Counted from the first letter of the stretch, positions 47,244-56,830 are shown. The stretch is 64,000 nt of DNA from Planctomycetota bacterium (GCA_023150555.1 JAKLKQ010000026.1:1-64000); one strand, 5' to 3'. The notes: a model not told the origin generated them from the sequence alone. Made by a program: numbers and translations.

Positions 47244-50200
47244 ATGCCCAGGTTTTCACTGATCGTCGCCGGACTGGTCGCCGCGGCTTGCGCCGTCTCT
47301 TCGGCTCGCGCCACGGAGTTCAATCAGGCGAATCCCTTCGATCGCCAAGGTGGCGAGATTGTAGTCTTTGATACCGGGGCCGTCAGCGTATGTAAGAATC
47401 CAGGGCCATTAACCTATTGCAGCGCATGCGAAGAGGGCAAATACGACGTCCTTTCCACCGTCGTTTGCAGGACGGATACGCCCATTCCCCAGCCCCAGTT
47501 TTCTAAGTCCGCCTCCCTCATCGACAACGTCGGTCTTAACCACCTGCACTACGCCGACGATTACACCTACGGCTCGTCTAGCGGTGGCTGCTCGCCCTGC
47601 GGCGCCTCCGCTGGCGCCTCGTCGTCCTCTGTGCCCCAGCTCCTGCTTTCCCGCATCCACCGCTACCGTGACGTTGCCACCCAGAGTTCTTTCGGCCAGG
47701 GCGTCTTCTCGACCTTTGACCACAAGATTTTCCTCTATACGCTCGGCAACGGAGACCTGCTTTGTGACGTGATCGACCCGATTTCGCCGAACTTCTTCCG
47801 TCTAGTGGATGGTCCTTACAGCGCCCATCCGTACAACCCTGGCGGGACCCGCACCGGCGTCTACAAGGCCTTCAAGACACAGTCGCACAAGGAACTGCAG
47901 TTGCTTGACATCAACGGAGCGCTGACCACCACCCAGGCCAACGCGAAGAGCGCCGTGCTGTACTCCTGGAACGGCCAGAAAACCTACTTCCAGATCGTTT
48001 CCATTGACGGCCAGTTGGTCGGCCGCGTGACGCGCTATGAGGACCGTAACGGCTACGCCATCGCCCTGACCTACAAGTACCAGCCCGGCGATGACCTCCA
48101 GGGCTCCGAGCCGCGCCTCTGGCAGATCGACACCGTAACCGACGCCCACAGCAAGCAGATGTCCTTCACCTACCATGCGGCGCAGGTCGGCGCCCGCTGG
48201 GCGGTCAGCCGCGTGGATTTCCCCAACGGCACCTTTGCCGAATACGCGTATACCGACGGATTCCTCTCCTCAGTGAGCCTGCCCGACGCCACGACTTCCA
48301 CGATTACGCGCGCCTTCAACGTGCCCTCGAACTGCATCACCGTCGAATACCGCGACGCTGCCGCTGAAGGAACGCACCGCAACAAGACCATCTACCTGAC
48401 CACCCAGTACACGCTGATCGGCGGGCAGATCGACGATCTCTTCCCCACGTCGGGACAGCTAATCCGCATGGCCGTCAACGGCGACGACGAAGTCACGTAC
48501 CTGAATATCCCGCATTCCGCCCAGACGCGGATATATGTGTACGAGGGGAATGGCGTGCTGAAGTGGGTTGACGAGGTGGGTTGGAACAACGTCAAGTACG
48601 CCAAGACCTGGAGCATCACCGACGCAGGCGGCGCGTTTGCCTACGCCAACGTCACTACTTCCATGGAAGGCACCTTCGATTCGCTGCACTACCCGAACTC
48701 GCGGCGCTGGTACGAGCAGACCCCCGACTACCTCAAGGACATCACGGGCCGCAGGCGCGATTTCCTCTACGACTCTGATCTGCACGCGACGAAGGTCACC
48801 TATCCTGACACCACCTTCGAGACGTTCGAGCGCAACGGGTTCAAGCAGCGCACGCGGCACATCGACCGCCTGAACCGCGTCGAGGAGCGCACGTACGACT
48901 CGCGGGGCAACCTGCTCACGCTGACCACCGGCCGCGTCTGGGACGGCAACGCCGTGCAGAACACGCCCGAGACCGCCACCTGGACCTACGAGTATTTCCC
49001 GGCGGCGCACGCGAACCAGTTCCTCCTGAAGTCCGCCACGGACGCCAACGGCAACGTGACCGATTACGTGTACGACGCCAACCAGTTCCTGGTGAAGGTG
49101 ACCGAGCCGCCGGACGTGGTTGCCGGAATTCGCGCGGAGAACCTCTTCGCGTATGACTCGGCCGGGCGCCTGGTCTCCACCACCGACGCCGAGAACCGCG
49201 TCACGACCTACGCGTACGATGCCCGCAACCGCGTTAGTACGATAACCTACAACGACACGACCTCCGAGGGCTTCGTCTACGGAACGGGCGTCGACGCCAA
49301 CCTGCTGGTCCAGAAGACCGACCGCGTCGGAAACATTACGGACATCGACTACGACGTGACCGGCCGGCAAATCCAGCGAGTGGAAGGCAGCAACGATCCG
49401 GCCATCGCCGCCGTGCATACTTGCACCTTCCGGCCCGGCAGCAACGCCGAGGACACCTGCGTGGATCTGGGCGAGCGCTCCATTCATGGGTATGACTACC
49501 GCGGCCGCCGCGTGACGACCACCCGCCAACCCAACCGCTCGGAGCCGGGCGGCAACCCCAAGCTCCTGACGACGACCACGACGTACACCAACAACGAGGT
49601 CTCCAGCGTTACCGACGAGTACGGGCGCCGCGTCCGTTATGGCTATGCTTCCTCGGATCCGTACGTGACGCGCATCCTGCGCGAGACGGTTCCCGGTGCG
49701 ACGACCTACTCCGTCACAACGTATTCGCGCAGCTTCGTCAACAACGCCAAGTACACGATCGAGGACATGACTTACGATGCCGAAGGCCAAATGCTGACGC
49801 GCATCGACGGTCGCGGCATCGAAAGCACCTTTGCCTACGATTCGCGCGGGCGGATGACGTCTTCCGTGGAAGCCGCGCGGCAGTGGGATACCGGCACCAG
49901 CCAGTATCTCGTCACGAAGCTCGGCGCGCGGACGGAATACTCTTACGATGCGCAGGGCAACCGCACCGCGGTCAAGATGCCGCGCTCCTTCCGACAGCAG
50001 ACGGACGGCACCTTTATTGCCGGCGGCGACGGCGACTTCATCACCTCCTCTACCTATACTGGGCGTAACCTTCTGAAGAGCAGGACGGAAGCCACCGGCC
50101 GCGCGGAAGCGGCTACCGAGAACTACACCTATTACCTGGATCAACGCATAAAGGACCGCGTCGACGCGCGCGGGAACACCTGGACGACCCTCTGGTCGCG

Positions 50201-53200
50201 CTGCTGCGGGTTCCATAAGGTCGAGGCCCAGCCCGCCGCCGACGTGGACGACAACGTCAACTCGGCGGATACCCGTGCGGCCGATATAGGCAACCGCGAC
50301 AGCCTCAACCGCCTGGTCCATCAATTCGTCGTGCCCGACTGGTCAATCTATCCTCAGGATCCGCAGTTGGCCGACGCGATCTACCATGACCCGCCGACGA
50401 CCCTGAACGAAGTCACCATCCGCTATGACGCGCGCAGCCGCCCGATCGCGCAGACGGTCTGGCTGATCGAGTTGGGAAACGTGTCGAAGAACGACCCGCC
50501 GATCGCCGGCGACCACGGCACGCAGGCCAGCGACGGGCTAACTACGCGCTGGGTTTATGACGACGACCTGACCGACAGCACCGGCCTGGACGCGACCTAC
50601 GCCGCGAAGCTCGCTGAACTCGGCAGTGGCTACTTTGGCGACGGTTCGACGGGTACAGCTGTGGAAGTTACCAACCCCGAAGGCGAGAAGTCCGTCACGG
50701 TCTTCGACGGAATGGGACGCGCGGTAATGACCATCGACGGGAATTTGAACACCCGCAAGGTCGTTTACGATGCCGTCGTCGCGGGCACCCCGGGCGCCCT
50801 GGGCAGCGTCGTCGAGACGGTCAATTTCGATGGACTGAACCACACGACCAAGCAGCGCGTTGATGGTATTGGCCGTGTGTTGTCGGTAGTGGACGCCGAA
50901 ACCCGCACGACCTCGCTGTCCTACGACAACAACTCCAACCGCGTCAAGAGCCGCGACCCGAACAACGTCGGCGACGACTGCACGTTCGATGCGCGGGACC
51001 GCGAGGTCCTGTGCGTGGACACGGTAAGCAACAAGCGCGTGTCGCTCTTCGACAACCACAACAACCTTAAAAAGACGCTTGATGGCATCGCCAGCGCTGG
51101 GTTCACGGCGGCGACGGCGCTCGCCAAGCAGGCCGACTACGATTTCGGTGCGGAAGCAGGCGCCACACTCTGCTCGTACGATGGCAGGGATCGAAAGGTT
51201 TCCTGCACCGACCGCCTCAGCGGCACGACCCAGTATGCGTTCGATGCCAACAGCAACCTGTTGACCCTGACCGACGCGGAGACGCGCGCAACAAACTACC
51301 TCTACGATGCCCGAAACTTGAGGATCAAGGAGACGTACCCCGACCACAACCTGCCCGACAACGGCGAGGTCTTCTTCGCCTACGATGCCGCCCAGCGCAT
51401 GACCCGCCGGACCGACCAGGTCCCGGACAACACGGCCTTCGTCTACGACAGGGCCAACCGCCTGACCCAGCGGACGTACCCCGACGCCCTAAACGACGCC
51501 TTCACCTATGACCAGGCGAGCCGCTTGCTTACCGCCTCCAGCGCCCGCTATAATAACGTCGTGACACGGGTGTACGACGACGCCTCCCGCCTGACCAGCG
51601 AGACCCTGACTGTCGGGGGCCAGAATTTCCCCGTCCAGAGCGCCTACGACGCCGCCAACCGCAGGACGTCCATTACCTATCCGGAAGGTAAGGTCGTCGC
51701 CCAGGCGTTCACCGACCGCGACCAGTTGTCGAGCGTTTCGTACGATGGTTCCAACGTCGCGACTCTTGTCTATGACGTCGGCATGCGCCAGACGACCAAG
51801 ACATTTGCCAACGGCAAGGTCGAGACGCGGACGTACCGCCTCGACAACCGCCTGACCCAGATCCAGACGCCAGGCGTCACGGACTTCACCTTTACTTACG
51901 ATGCGAACAAGAACCCGCTGACGAAGAACTTCGCGCTGGATACCTCGGACAACCAGACCTACACCTACGACGCTGAGGATCGTTTGACGAACTTTGCCCG
52001 CCAGAGCGGCTTCAATCAGAACTGGACCTTGTCGCTCGTCGGCGACTGGTCCGCGTTCAACAACAACGGCAACGCCGAGACCCGCACCCACAACAACGTC
52101 CACGAGTTGACCGCGATCAACGCGGGGTCGCTCGCCTACGACCGCAAGGGCAACCTGACCTCGAACTCGAACGGGCAGGGCTATACGTGGGACTTCGAGA
52201 ACCTGATGAAGTCGGCGACCGTCGGCGCGGACACGGCAAATTACGAGTATGACGCGCTCCGTCGCAGGGTGAAAAAGTCCTTCCAGGGCGCGAGCACCGT
52301 CTTCGTCTACGACGGCTGGCGCAGCGTGGCCGAGTACGAGAACGGGGCATCGGCGAGTTCGCCGGCAAGGGATTTTGTCTACGGGACCTATCTGGACGAG
52401 CCGTTGATGATGGTCACGGCGCCTGCTGGCGCGGCGACGAAGCGGTACTACCACAGCGACCATCTGTACTCGGTCTACGCGCTGACGGATGCCGCAGGCA
52501 CGGTGGTCGAGCGCTATAGGTACGAAGGTTATGGGAAGGCGACTGTGCTGACCGCAGGGTTTGTGGCAAAGACGGACCCGAATTATTCTGAGTTTGGGTC
52601 GCCCTGGACCTACACGGGGCAAAGGCTGGATGCGGAGACGGGACTGCACTACTACAAGAACAGGTTTTACTCGGCGGGGTTGGGGAGGTTTATCAGCAGG
52701 GATCCGATTGGGTATGCGCCAGATGAAGGAAATCTATATCGTTATGTGCTGGGAAACCCGGTCTTCTATAGAGATCCCCTAGGTCTTGAGGATGAGGATG
52801 AGTTTAACCCCTTCAAGAAGAATTGGAATGAAATTGCCGCAGCGCTTGAAATTGATGCGGAGGATTTTTCTGCAACTGACTGGTTTGGAAAAACGGATCT
52901 CGAATCCCGATTCCTAGCCAGCCACCCTGAGCTAAGTCAGAATTGCTGCTCGTCTCCATATACTATAAGTAAGACTTGTGGCCCCAAAACTGAGATAGCT
53001 GAAAAAATATATTATACGGGATACAGCAAGAAAACATCGTCTATAAGGAAATCGAAGGCAGAAAAGGGCCATGTCAAACGCGATGATATTATAACCTACG
53101 ATGGCATATGGTATCTCTACCTGCGGGTAAAGTACTATGCAAAGGACTGCGTCTGCTGCGAGGAGGCTACAAGCGAATCCGGGGAGCCAATAATCGGTCT

Positions 53201-53369
53201 ACCTCGGAAAACGACATGTAAAGAATATGCCGGAGCAGCCCCTGCAGGCACTATATGGATTTTTAAGGGAATGGTTGACATCAGGCGCGGCGACCTCCGA
53301 GTTGATTGGCTTTCATTACTTAGCGATCTGGCTGGCGCCGTACCGCAGCCAGAAGAGAAAGGCAAGTAA
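47244..53369 (+). CDS. Giant secreted RHS/YD-repeat protein with variable C-terminal tip
   Basis: The 2,041-residue product starts behind GGAG with a signal peptide (PRFSLIVAGLVAAACAVSSA). The body is a long series of YD/RHS repeats, e.g. DANGNVTDYVYDANQ, YDNNSNRVKSRDPNN and YDAEDRLTNFARQSG. The core ends with the hallmark RFISRDPIGY and NLYRYVLGNPVFYRDPLGL (near 1810-1850). The last ~190 residues are AT-richer in DNA, Cys-rich (NCCSS, CVCCEE) and unlike the core, as in polymorphic toxins where the tip is the toxin. No nuclease motif is recognised in the tip. RHS proteins form shells that enclose the C-terminus. Signal peptide and nearby secretion operon suggest export. Confidence 0.9.
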   Translation: MPRFSLIVAGLVAAACAVSSARATEFNQANPFDRQGGEIVVFDTGAVSVCKNPGPLTYCSACEEGKYDVLSTVVCRTDTPIPQPQFSKSASLIDNVGLNHLHYADDYTYGSSSGGCSPCGASAGASSSSVPQLLLSRIHRYRDVATQSSFGQGVFSTFDHKIFLYTLGNGDLLCDVIDPISPNFFRLVDGPYSAHPYNPGGTRTGVYKAFKTQSHKELQLLDINGALTTTQANAKSAVLYSWNGQKTYFQIVSIDGQLVGRVTRYEDRNGYAIALTYKYQPGDDLQGSEPRLWQIDTVTDAHSKQMSFTYHAAQVGARWAVSRVDFPNGTFAEYAYTDGFLSSVSLPDATTSTITRAFNVPSNCITVEYRDAAAEGTHRNKTIYLTTQYTLIGGQIDDLFPTSGQLIRMAVNGDDEVTYLNIPHSAQTRIYVYEGNGVLKWVDEVGWNNVKYAKTWSITDAGGAFAYANVTTSMEGTFDSLHYPNSRRWYEQTPDYLKDITGRRRDFLYDSDLHATKVTYPDTTFETFERNGFKQRTRHIDRLNRVEERTYDSRGNLLTLTTGRVWDGNAVQNTPETATWTYEYFPAAHANQFLLKSATDANGNVTDYVYDANQFLVKVTEPPDVVAGIRAENLFAYDSAGRLVSTTDAENRVTTYAYDARNRVSTITYNDTTSEGFVYGTGVDANLLVQKTDRVGNITDIDYDVTGRQIQRVEGSNDPAIAAVHTCTFRPGSNAEDTCVDLGERSIHGYDYRGRRVTTTRQPNRSEPGGNPKLLTTTTTYTNNEVSSVTDEYGRRVRYGYASSDPYVTRILRETVPGATTYSVTTYSRSFVNNAKYTIEDMTYDAEGQMLTRIDGRGIESTFAYDSRGRMTSSVEAARQWDTGTSQYLVTKLGARTEYSYDAQGNRTAVKMPRSFRQQTDGTFIAGGDGDFITSSTYTGRNLLKSRTEATGRAEAATENYTYYLDQRIKDRVDARGNTWTTLWSRCCGFHKVEAQPAADVDDNVNSADTRAADIGNRDSLNRLVHQFVVPDWSIYPQDPQLADAIYHDPPTTLNEVTIRYDARSRPIAQTVWLIELGNVSKNDPPIAGDHGTQASDGLTTRWVYDDDLTDSTGLDATYAAKLAELGSGYFGDGSTGTAVEVTNPEGEKSVTVFDGMGRAVMTIDGNLNTRKVVYDAVVAGTPGALGSVVETVNFDGLNHTTKQRVDGIGRVLSVVDAETRTTSLSYDNNSNRVKSRDPNNVGDDCTFDARDREVLCVDTVSNKRVSLFDNHNNLKKTLDGIASAGFTAATALAKQADYDFGAEAGATLCSYDGRDRKVSCTDRLSGTTQYAFDANSNLLTLTDAETRATNYLYDARNLRIKETYPDHNLPDNGEVFFAYDAAQRMTRRTDQVPDNTAFVYDRANRLTQRTYPDALNDAFTYDQASRLLTASSARYNNVVTRVYDDASRLTSETLTVGGQNFPVQSAYDAANRRTSITYPEGKVVAQAFTDRDQLSSVSYDGSNVATLVYDVGMRQTTKTFANGKVETRTYRLDNRLTQIQTPGVTDFTFTYDANKNPLTKNFALDTSDNQTYTYDAEDRLTNFARQSGFNQNWTLSLVGDWSAFNNNGNAETRTHNNVHELTAINAGSLAYDRKGNLTSNSNGQGYTWDFENLMKSATVGADTANYEYDALRRRVKKSFQGASTVFVYDGWRSVAEYENGASASSPARDFVYGTYLDEPLMMVTAPAGAATKRYYHSDHLYSVYALTDAAGTVVERYRYEGYGKATVLTAGFVAKTDPNYSEFGSPWTYTGQRLDAETGLHYYKNRFYSAGLGRFISRDPIGYAPDEGNLYRYVLGNPVFYRDPLGLEDEDEFNPFKKNWNEIAAALEIDAEDFSATDWFGKTDLESRFLASHPELSQNCCSSPYTISKTCGPKTEIAEKIYYTGYSKKTSSIRKSKAEKGHVKRDDIITYDGIWYLYLRVKYYAKDCVCCEEATSESGEPIIGLPRKTTCKEYAGAAPAGTIWIFKGMVDIRRGDLRVDWLSLLSDLAGAVPQPEEKGK

Positions 53370-53383
53370 GGGAAAATCGCAGC

Positions 53384-54631
53384 ATGAGATTCTCCCTTAG
53401 CACCTTCATAATTTTCATAGTTGGTGCTAGCTCTTTGATAGTGACTCTTATCACTGGCGCTGCTTGGAGGGAAATTTATTCAAATTCCTCCATCGGAAAC
53501 GGCTGGGTTGGCATTGTAGGTTTTTCGAAGGATGACGCGTTCGTTGTAATTGACGATGGGAACGTGCATTGCCTGTCCATTGCGACACTAGAGCATAGGG
53601 TATTTGACCCTTCAGAGGTGGATGCATTGCTTGCCGTTGCAGATTATAGAGTACTATTTATCGGACACGACGGAAAACTTCGGCGCGCAAAAGTTAACGC
53701 AATGAGTCTTGAGAAACTGGAGCCGGAAGATTCAAAGGCATATTCGAAATCGCAAGCAGGTTACAACTCAAGGGAAGGTGCGATCGCGCTGATCGAACAA
53801 AGCTCTCGGCAGTGCATTTTATGGACGGGAAATGAAAGTAGTATTGGCCCCGAAATTTCCTTGCGTGAGGGAACCAATTTCCGAGTTAAGCCCACGGAGG
53901 ACGGAAGAGCACTTATCGCCGTGTATGGCATGGAATACCAGGTTGTTGACGGCCACGGAAGGGATGAAACAGGCCATATCCTACATAAAAGGGGCGTGCC
54001 GCTTGCCGATTTCTTGTGGCTTGACATTGATCGAGTTTTTCTTTGCCTATACGAATCTGGGCAAGTTGATTGCTATACGCCAACAAATTCAGACGCTGTG
54101 TATTCAGGAAAGATAGAGTGTATAGCGTCCATCCCTGGCTCTGCCAGGGCTACTGGAAACGGCAGGCGCGTGGCAATTCTTCAGCCCAATTCATCAGAAG
54201 TAATGCTTCTTGATTTTCGAGGACCCGTTTCGGATGAGAGAATACCTGTTAACGGCCTGATTGTGTCGGGCGATTTGAATGCAGAAGGAGATAGAATTTG
54301 CATTGGGCTTCATGGGGGGGAATTCTGTATTGTAGACGCTGTTTCAGGAAGGCAAGTATTCAGGGAGCAGGTCGGCGACGATGATATATACAATTGTAGA
54401 ATTTCCCCTTCTGGCGGATTTGCAGTTTGCTTTTCTAGAGACCGCGGTTTGGTAATGTTCAAGAGACTATATCCAGAGTTTTGGTGGGGGCAGTTTTATC
54501 GGATAGAAGTATGGCTAACCATCGTGCTCAGTATCGCTTTGATCTGGAGCCTGCGGAGGGACTGGAAGACATTGCGGGTGAAGCGGGTTGAGTCAAAGGC
54601 GGCGGTCGAGGTTAAGGGCAGCGATGCGTAG
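53384..54631 (+). CDS. Membrane-anchored propeller-like protein after the RHS gene
   Basis: The 415-residue product, 14 bases after the RHS stop and AT-rich like the RHS tip, has an N-terminal membrane helix (FIIFIVGASSLIVTLI), a beta-propeller-like body of WD-type blades, and a C-terminal helix after PEFWWGQFYRIEVWLT ending WSLRRDWKTL. The gene at 62636 is a paralogue with the same topology and the same WWG...WLT...WSLR(K/R)D tail. Its place after a toxin-like tip allows an immunity role, but the paralogue has no toxin nearby, so the role is open. Confidence 0.7.
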   Translation: MRFSLSTFIIFIVGASSLIVTLITGAAWREIYSNSSIGNGWVGIVGFSKDDAFVVIDDGNVHCLSIATLEHRVFDPSEVDALLAVADYRVLFIGHDGKLRRAKVNAMSLEKLEPEDSKAYSKSQAGYNSREGAIALIEQSSRQCILWTGNESSIGPEISLREGTNFRVKPTEDGRALIAVYGMEYQVVDGHGRDETGHILHKRGVPLADFLWLDIDRVFLCLYESGQVDCYTPTNSDAVYSGKIECIASIPGSARATGNGRRVAILQPNSSEVMLLDFRGPVSDERIPVNGLIVSGDLNAEGDRICIGLHGGEFCIVDAVSGRQVFREQVGDDDIYNCRISPSGGFAVCFSRDRGLVMFKRLYPEFWWGQFYRIEVWLTIVLSIALIWSLRRDWKTLRVKRVESKAAVEVKGSDA

Positions 54632-55034
54632 GTTCTGCTGGCGGTAATTCAACTCGGCGGAGTTGCGACGCAGGTTGAGGACGCTGGAGAGGTTCCCAGT
54701 TAGGACGTTCGACGCGGTCATCGAGGACGCGAGGGGGTGGCCGAAGGACGAGAAAGCGAAGACGCCCATGAAGCCCAAGTCCAGACGCAGGGCGAGTCCA
54801 TGACGCCCTTGAGGCTGTTGCCTGGCGTCCCTGCGAGGTCGCCGAGCCAGGAAAGGGCGAACAGGCTGGCGTTGCTGGGGGTGGCGGTTGACGTGCGGCG
54901 GGTAATGCTTTGGAGTCCGAGGTTGGGGACGTTGGTATGGAAGTCGGCGAAGGCTGGGCAATCGGTGCACAAGGATGTTCGGCTGCGCAAGCCTTGGCGG
55001 GGAATTGTAGAGGGAACTTGAAAGGAGGTTCGCG
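54632..55034. other. Gene-poor region, possibly decayed minus-strand gene
   Basis: No supported intact gene. On the minus strand two adjacent frames give protein-like stretches (SVLNLRRNSAELNYRQQNLR and SLFALSWLGDLAGTPGNSLK) that could join by a frameshift, as in a decayed envelope-protein gene. This is weak. Confidence 0.35.
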
Positions 55035-55208
55035 ATGTCATCTGGAACTTGTCCGACGTGCGGTACTTCAAATGCACAAGGTCTGATGAAGTGTAGGCTG
55101 TGCGGTAACGTGCAATGCTCAACCAAGTGCGGTCATGGGCGCTGCAAAGGGTGCGGAAGGTCCGAAGCTGGGCAGTGGACTGACCCTCGCGCAAGGCAGA
55201 AGAAATGA
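55035..55208 (+). CDS. 57-residue cysteine-rich zinc-binding protein
   Basis: The ATG at 55035 follows a perfect AAAGGAGG ribosome binding site. The product has eight Cys: CPTC, CRLC, C28, C32, and CKGC (C37, C40), with a nearby His (CGHGRC). This can bind two zinc ions, like a double zinc ribbon or RING-like knuckle. The last ten residues are basic. It is too short to assign but translation signals are strong. Confidence 0.65.
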   Translation: MSSGTCPTCGTSNAQGLMKCRLCGNVQCSTKCGHGRCKGCGRSEAGQWTDPRARQKK

Positions 55209-55319
55209 CATTCGTGGCTCGCTGATCCGCAGGACGGCCGCGCAGGAAGTAAAGAATTGCCGCCGGCGATGGCTGCCGGTAGCCTGAACTGTGAATCCCT
55301 GGTCAGGGGGAATCACGCC

Positions 55320-55583
55320 ATGGCTATCCACAGAGTCGGCCCCTACGAGGTCCAGGTCGTACGCCACGAGACGGTCGAGCACGATTCCGTCCTGGTCACG
55401 GTCTACCGGCGCAATGCGTTCATCGAGATGGTGGTCGTGTCGGTGGAAGGGCTCAAGATCGCGGCGCTGAAGCGCAGGGTGCTGTCGCTGCGCGGATGCC
55501 GGGAGAACAAGCTTCGCGCCGTCGTGAATGACGCGCGGAAGCTGGTGCGGGCACAGGCAGGCCGGGGAGTGCGGTCCCGGTGA
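55320..55583 (+). CDS. Hypothetical 87-residue protein
   Basis: The ATG at 55320 has AGGGGG upstream. The product is beta-rich in the first half (HRVGPYEVQVVRHETVEHDS) with a basic helical C-terminus (LRAVVNDARKLVRAQAGRG). No known domain. It lies between two other small genes and is not obviously linked to them. Confidence 0.55.
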   Translation: MAIHRVGPYEVQVVRHETVEHDSVLVTVYRRNAFIEMVVVSVEGLKIAALKRRVLSLRGCRENKLRAVVNDARKLVRAQAGRGVRSR

Positions 55584-55704
55584 GCGGCGCGACCCTAGTA
55601 GAAACCCGCGAGCGAAGGCCATTGCGCAGCATGCCGCGCCGCTGGCGCCCCAGGAAACGAGACCGGGCCAGTTTTGAAGGGGGTTGCCAGGCTTGCCCCT
55701 GCGC

Positions 55705-55971
55705 CTACTCCTCCGCCTCCCTCCCCCGTTCATACCGCGCCTGCACGGGCTTCGACCGATCCTGCAGGACCGCGGTCAGGTCGCGGCCCCTCACCCGCAG
55801 CAGGTACCGGCTGAGGATCTCGCCGTCCTCGGCCAGGACCTCGACGAGGGCGCAAGGCTCGGATTCCTTTCCGTTGCCGTAGAAGACCGGGGCCAGGGTG
55901 AAGCCGTTGGCCTGGACTTGCAGGCGCTGGACATCGAAATCCTCCGGGATGGCGATCGATAGGGTCGGCAT
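55705..55971 (-). CDS. Hypothetical 88-residue protein, relative of the 29.1-kb fragment
   Basis: The ATG at 55971 has GGAG upstream. The product begins PTLSIAIPEDFDVQRLQVQA and its second half includes YLLRVRGRDLTAVLQDRSKP, which is repeated almost exactly in the fragment at 29081-29199. It is predicted beta-rich, with no known domain. The pair shows that this sequence has been copied or moved within the replicon. Confidence 0.6.
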   Translation of the reverse strand: MPTLSIAIPEDFDVQRLQVQANGFTLAPVFYGNGKESEPCALVEVLAEDGEILSRYLLRVRGRDLTAVLQDRSKPVQARYERGREAEE

Positions 55972-56334
55972 GGTGTGCTCCTTGTGCGTTGGGCTTCGGG
56001 ATCGCCGGGCCACCGGGCGCGGCGATTACGGGCTGCTGGTACGAGTTGGGCTGCGATTCCGGCCTTGGACGCGGGTTTGGGCGAGAAGATGCACCAGGGG
56101 ACCGGGAAACGCGGGGAATGGGCATCTGGATGGCGGCTCACTCCCCCGCCCCTTCCAAGTCGAGAATTTCGAGGCTGAATATGTCTCGGAAATAGCTGGG
56201 GACTGCCGGATGATCCTGCGCCTTCCGTTGTGCTCCTATTGTGCTCGTTTTGGCACAATCATCCTGTATTCTGGCTGCAGCGTCGTTCCTGGATTTGCGT
56301 CGCTCGTTCTTCGAACGTCTCTTGGATGCACGAT

Positions 56335-56358
56335 TTATGCGTGCAAATTCACGCATAA
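56335..56358 (+). terminator. Hairpin followed by T-rich tail
   Basis: Stem TTATGCGTG (56335-56343) and CACGCATAA (56350-56358) with loop CAAATT is followed by TGTCTTTT. It could be a Rho-independent terminator, or part of an integration site next to the tRNA-like sequence. Confidence 0.45.
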
Positions 56359-56382
56359 TGTCTTTTGACTGTATCGCTTGTT

Positions 56383-56410
56383 TCGGGTTCGAGTCCCTCC
56401 GGGTGTGCCA
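56383..56410 (+). other. tRNA 3'-end remnant (possible att site)
   Basis: A T-arm core GGG-TTCGAGT-CCC with the canonical loop is followed by an acceptor-like CGGGTGT, one base and CCA at 56408-56410. The two outer T-stem pairs do not match and no D-arm, anticodon or 5' acceptor lies upstream, so it is not a functional tRNA. Such 3' fragments are left where elements integrate into tRNA genes. Confidence 0.45.
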
Positions 56411-56454
56411 GACGCCGCCGCATCGGACCGGCTGACGTTCCCAGGAGCCGTAAC

Positions 56455-56802
56455 GTGTCCGCAAACGAAGTCCCTCCCTCCCGCTGCTTCGCCTGCAACC
56501 AAGATTCCGACGCGCCCGTCTACTTCGAGGACGCCGCGTGGCTCTGCCCCGCCTGCGATGAGATCTTTCAGTGGGGTCGCCGCGGGCTGGCCGACGAACT
56601 GGCCATAGAGTCCGAGAGGATCACGCCGTGAACCCGATTCGCGGAGGACCTGGGCATCGACTCGCTGGACCTTACCGAGTTCCGGATCGTGATCGAAAAG
56701 CGGTACGGGGCGCCGGTGGGCTGCGAGTGGGGCCTGCCGGGCAATCGCATGGCCGACGTCATTGCCTACATCCGCGCCCACCATACTGCCCCGCCGCCCT
56801 GA
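56455..56802 (+). pseudogene. Zinc-ribbon/acyl-carrier-protein gene broken by an in-frame TGA
   Basis: A GTG at 56455 behind AGGAG opens a frame with CFACN and CPACDEIF (zinc ribbon), then the first ACP helix LADELAIESERITP, a TGA at 56629-56631, and in the same frame TRFAEDLGIDSLDLTEFRI through IRAHH to a TGA at 56800. GIDSL is the phosphopantetheine site (Ser about 70). The ACP helix I lies before and the rest after the stop, so this is one gene with a nonsense change, not two. As it stands only a 58-residue ribbon part can be made. Sequence error is an alternative. Confidence 0.65.
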
Positions 56803-56808
56803 TTCCGT

Positions 56809-56830
56809 GCACTCTTCCGAGTGCCTCCTT
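56809..56830 (+). terminator. Hairpin after the carrier-protein gene
   Basis: GCACTC (56809-56814), loop TTCC, GAGTGC (56819-56824) is followed by CTCCTT. It lies 7 bases after the stop at 56802 and is a likely terminator. Confidence 0.5.

Larger units (their letters stand above)
55972..56454. other. Gene-poor region with hairpin and tRNA remnant
   Basis: About 480 bp without a supported gene. It contains a 9-bp hairpin at 56335-56358 and a tRNA 3'-end-like stretch at 56383-56410 (both listed). The minus-strand frame 56138-56464 covers the tRNA-like part and is a known type of false gene. Confidence 0.5.

Noticed and set aside
48459-50324. 621-residue minus-strand frame
   Set aside because: It is a shadow of the RHS repeats, rich in Val/Arg/Ala, without start signals.
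56138-56464. 108-residue minus-strand frame with RRDSNPK
   Set aside because: RRDSNPK-type strings come from reading a tRNA 3' end backwards; the frame covers the tRNA remnant.
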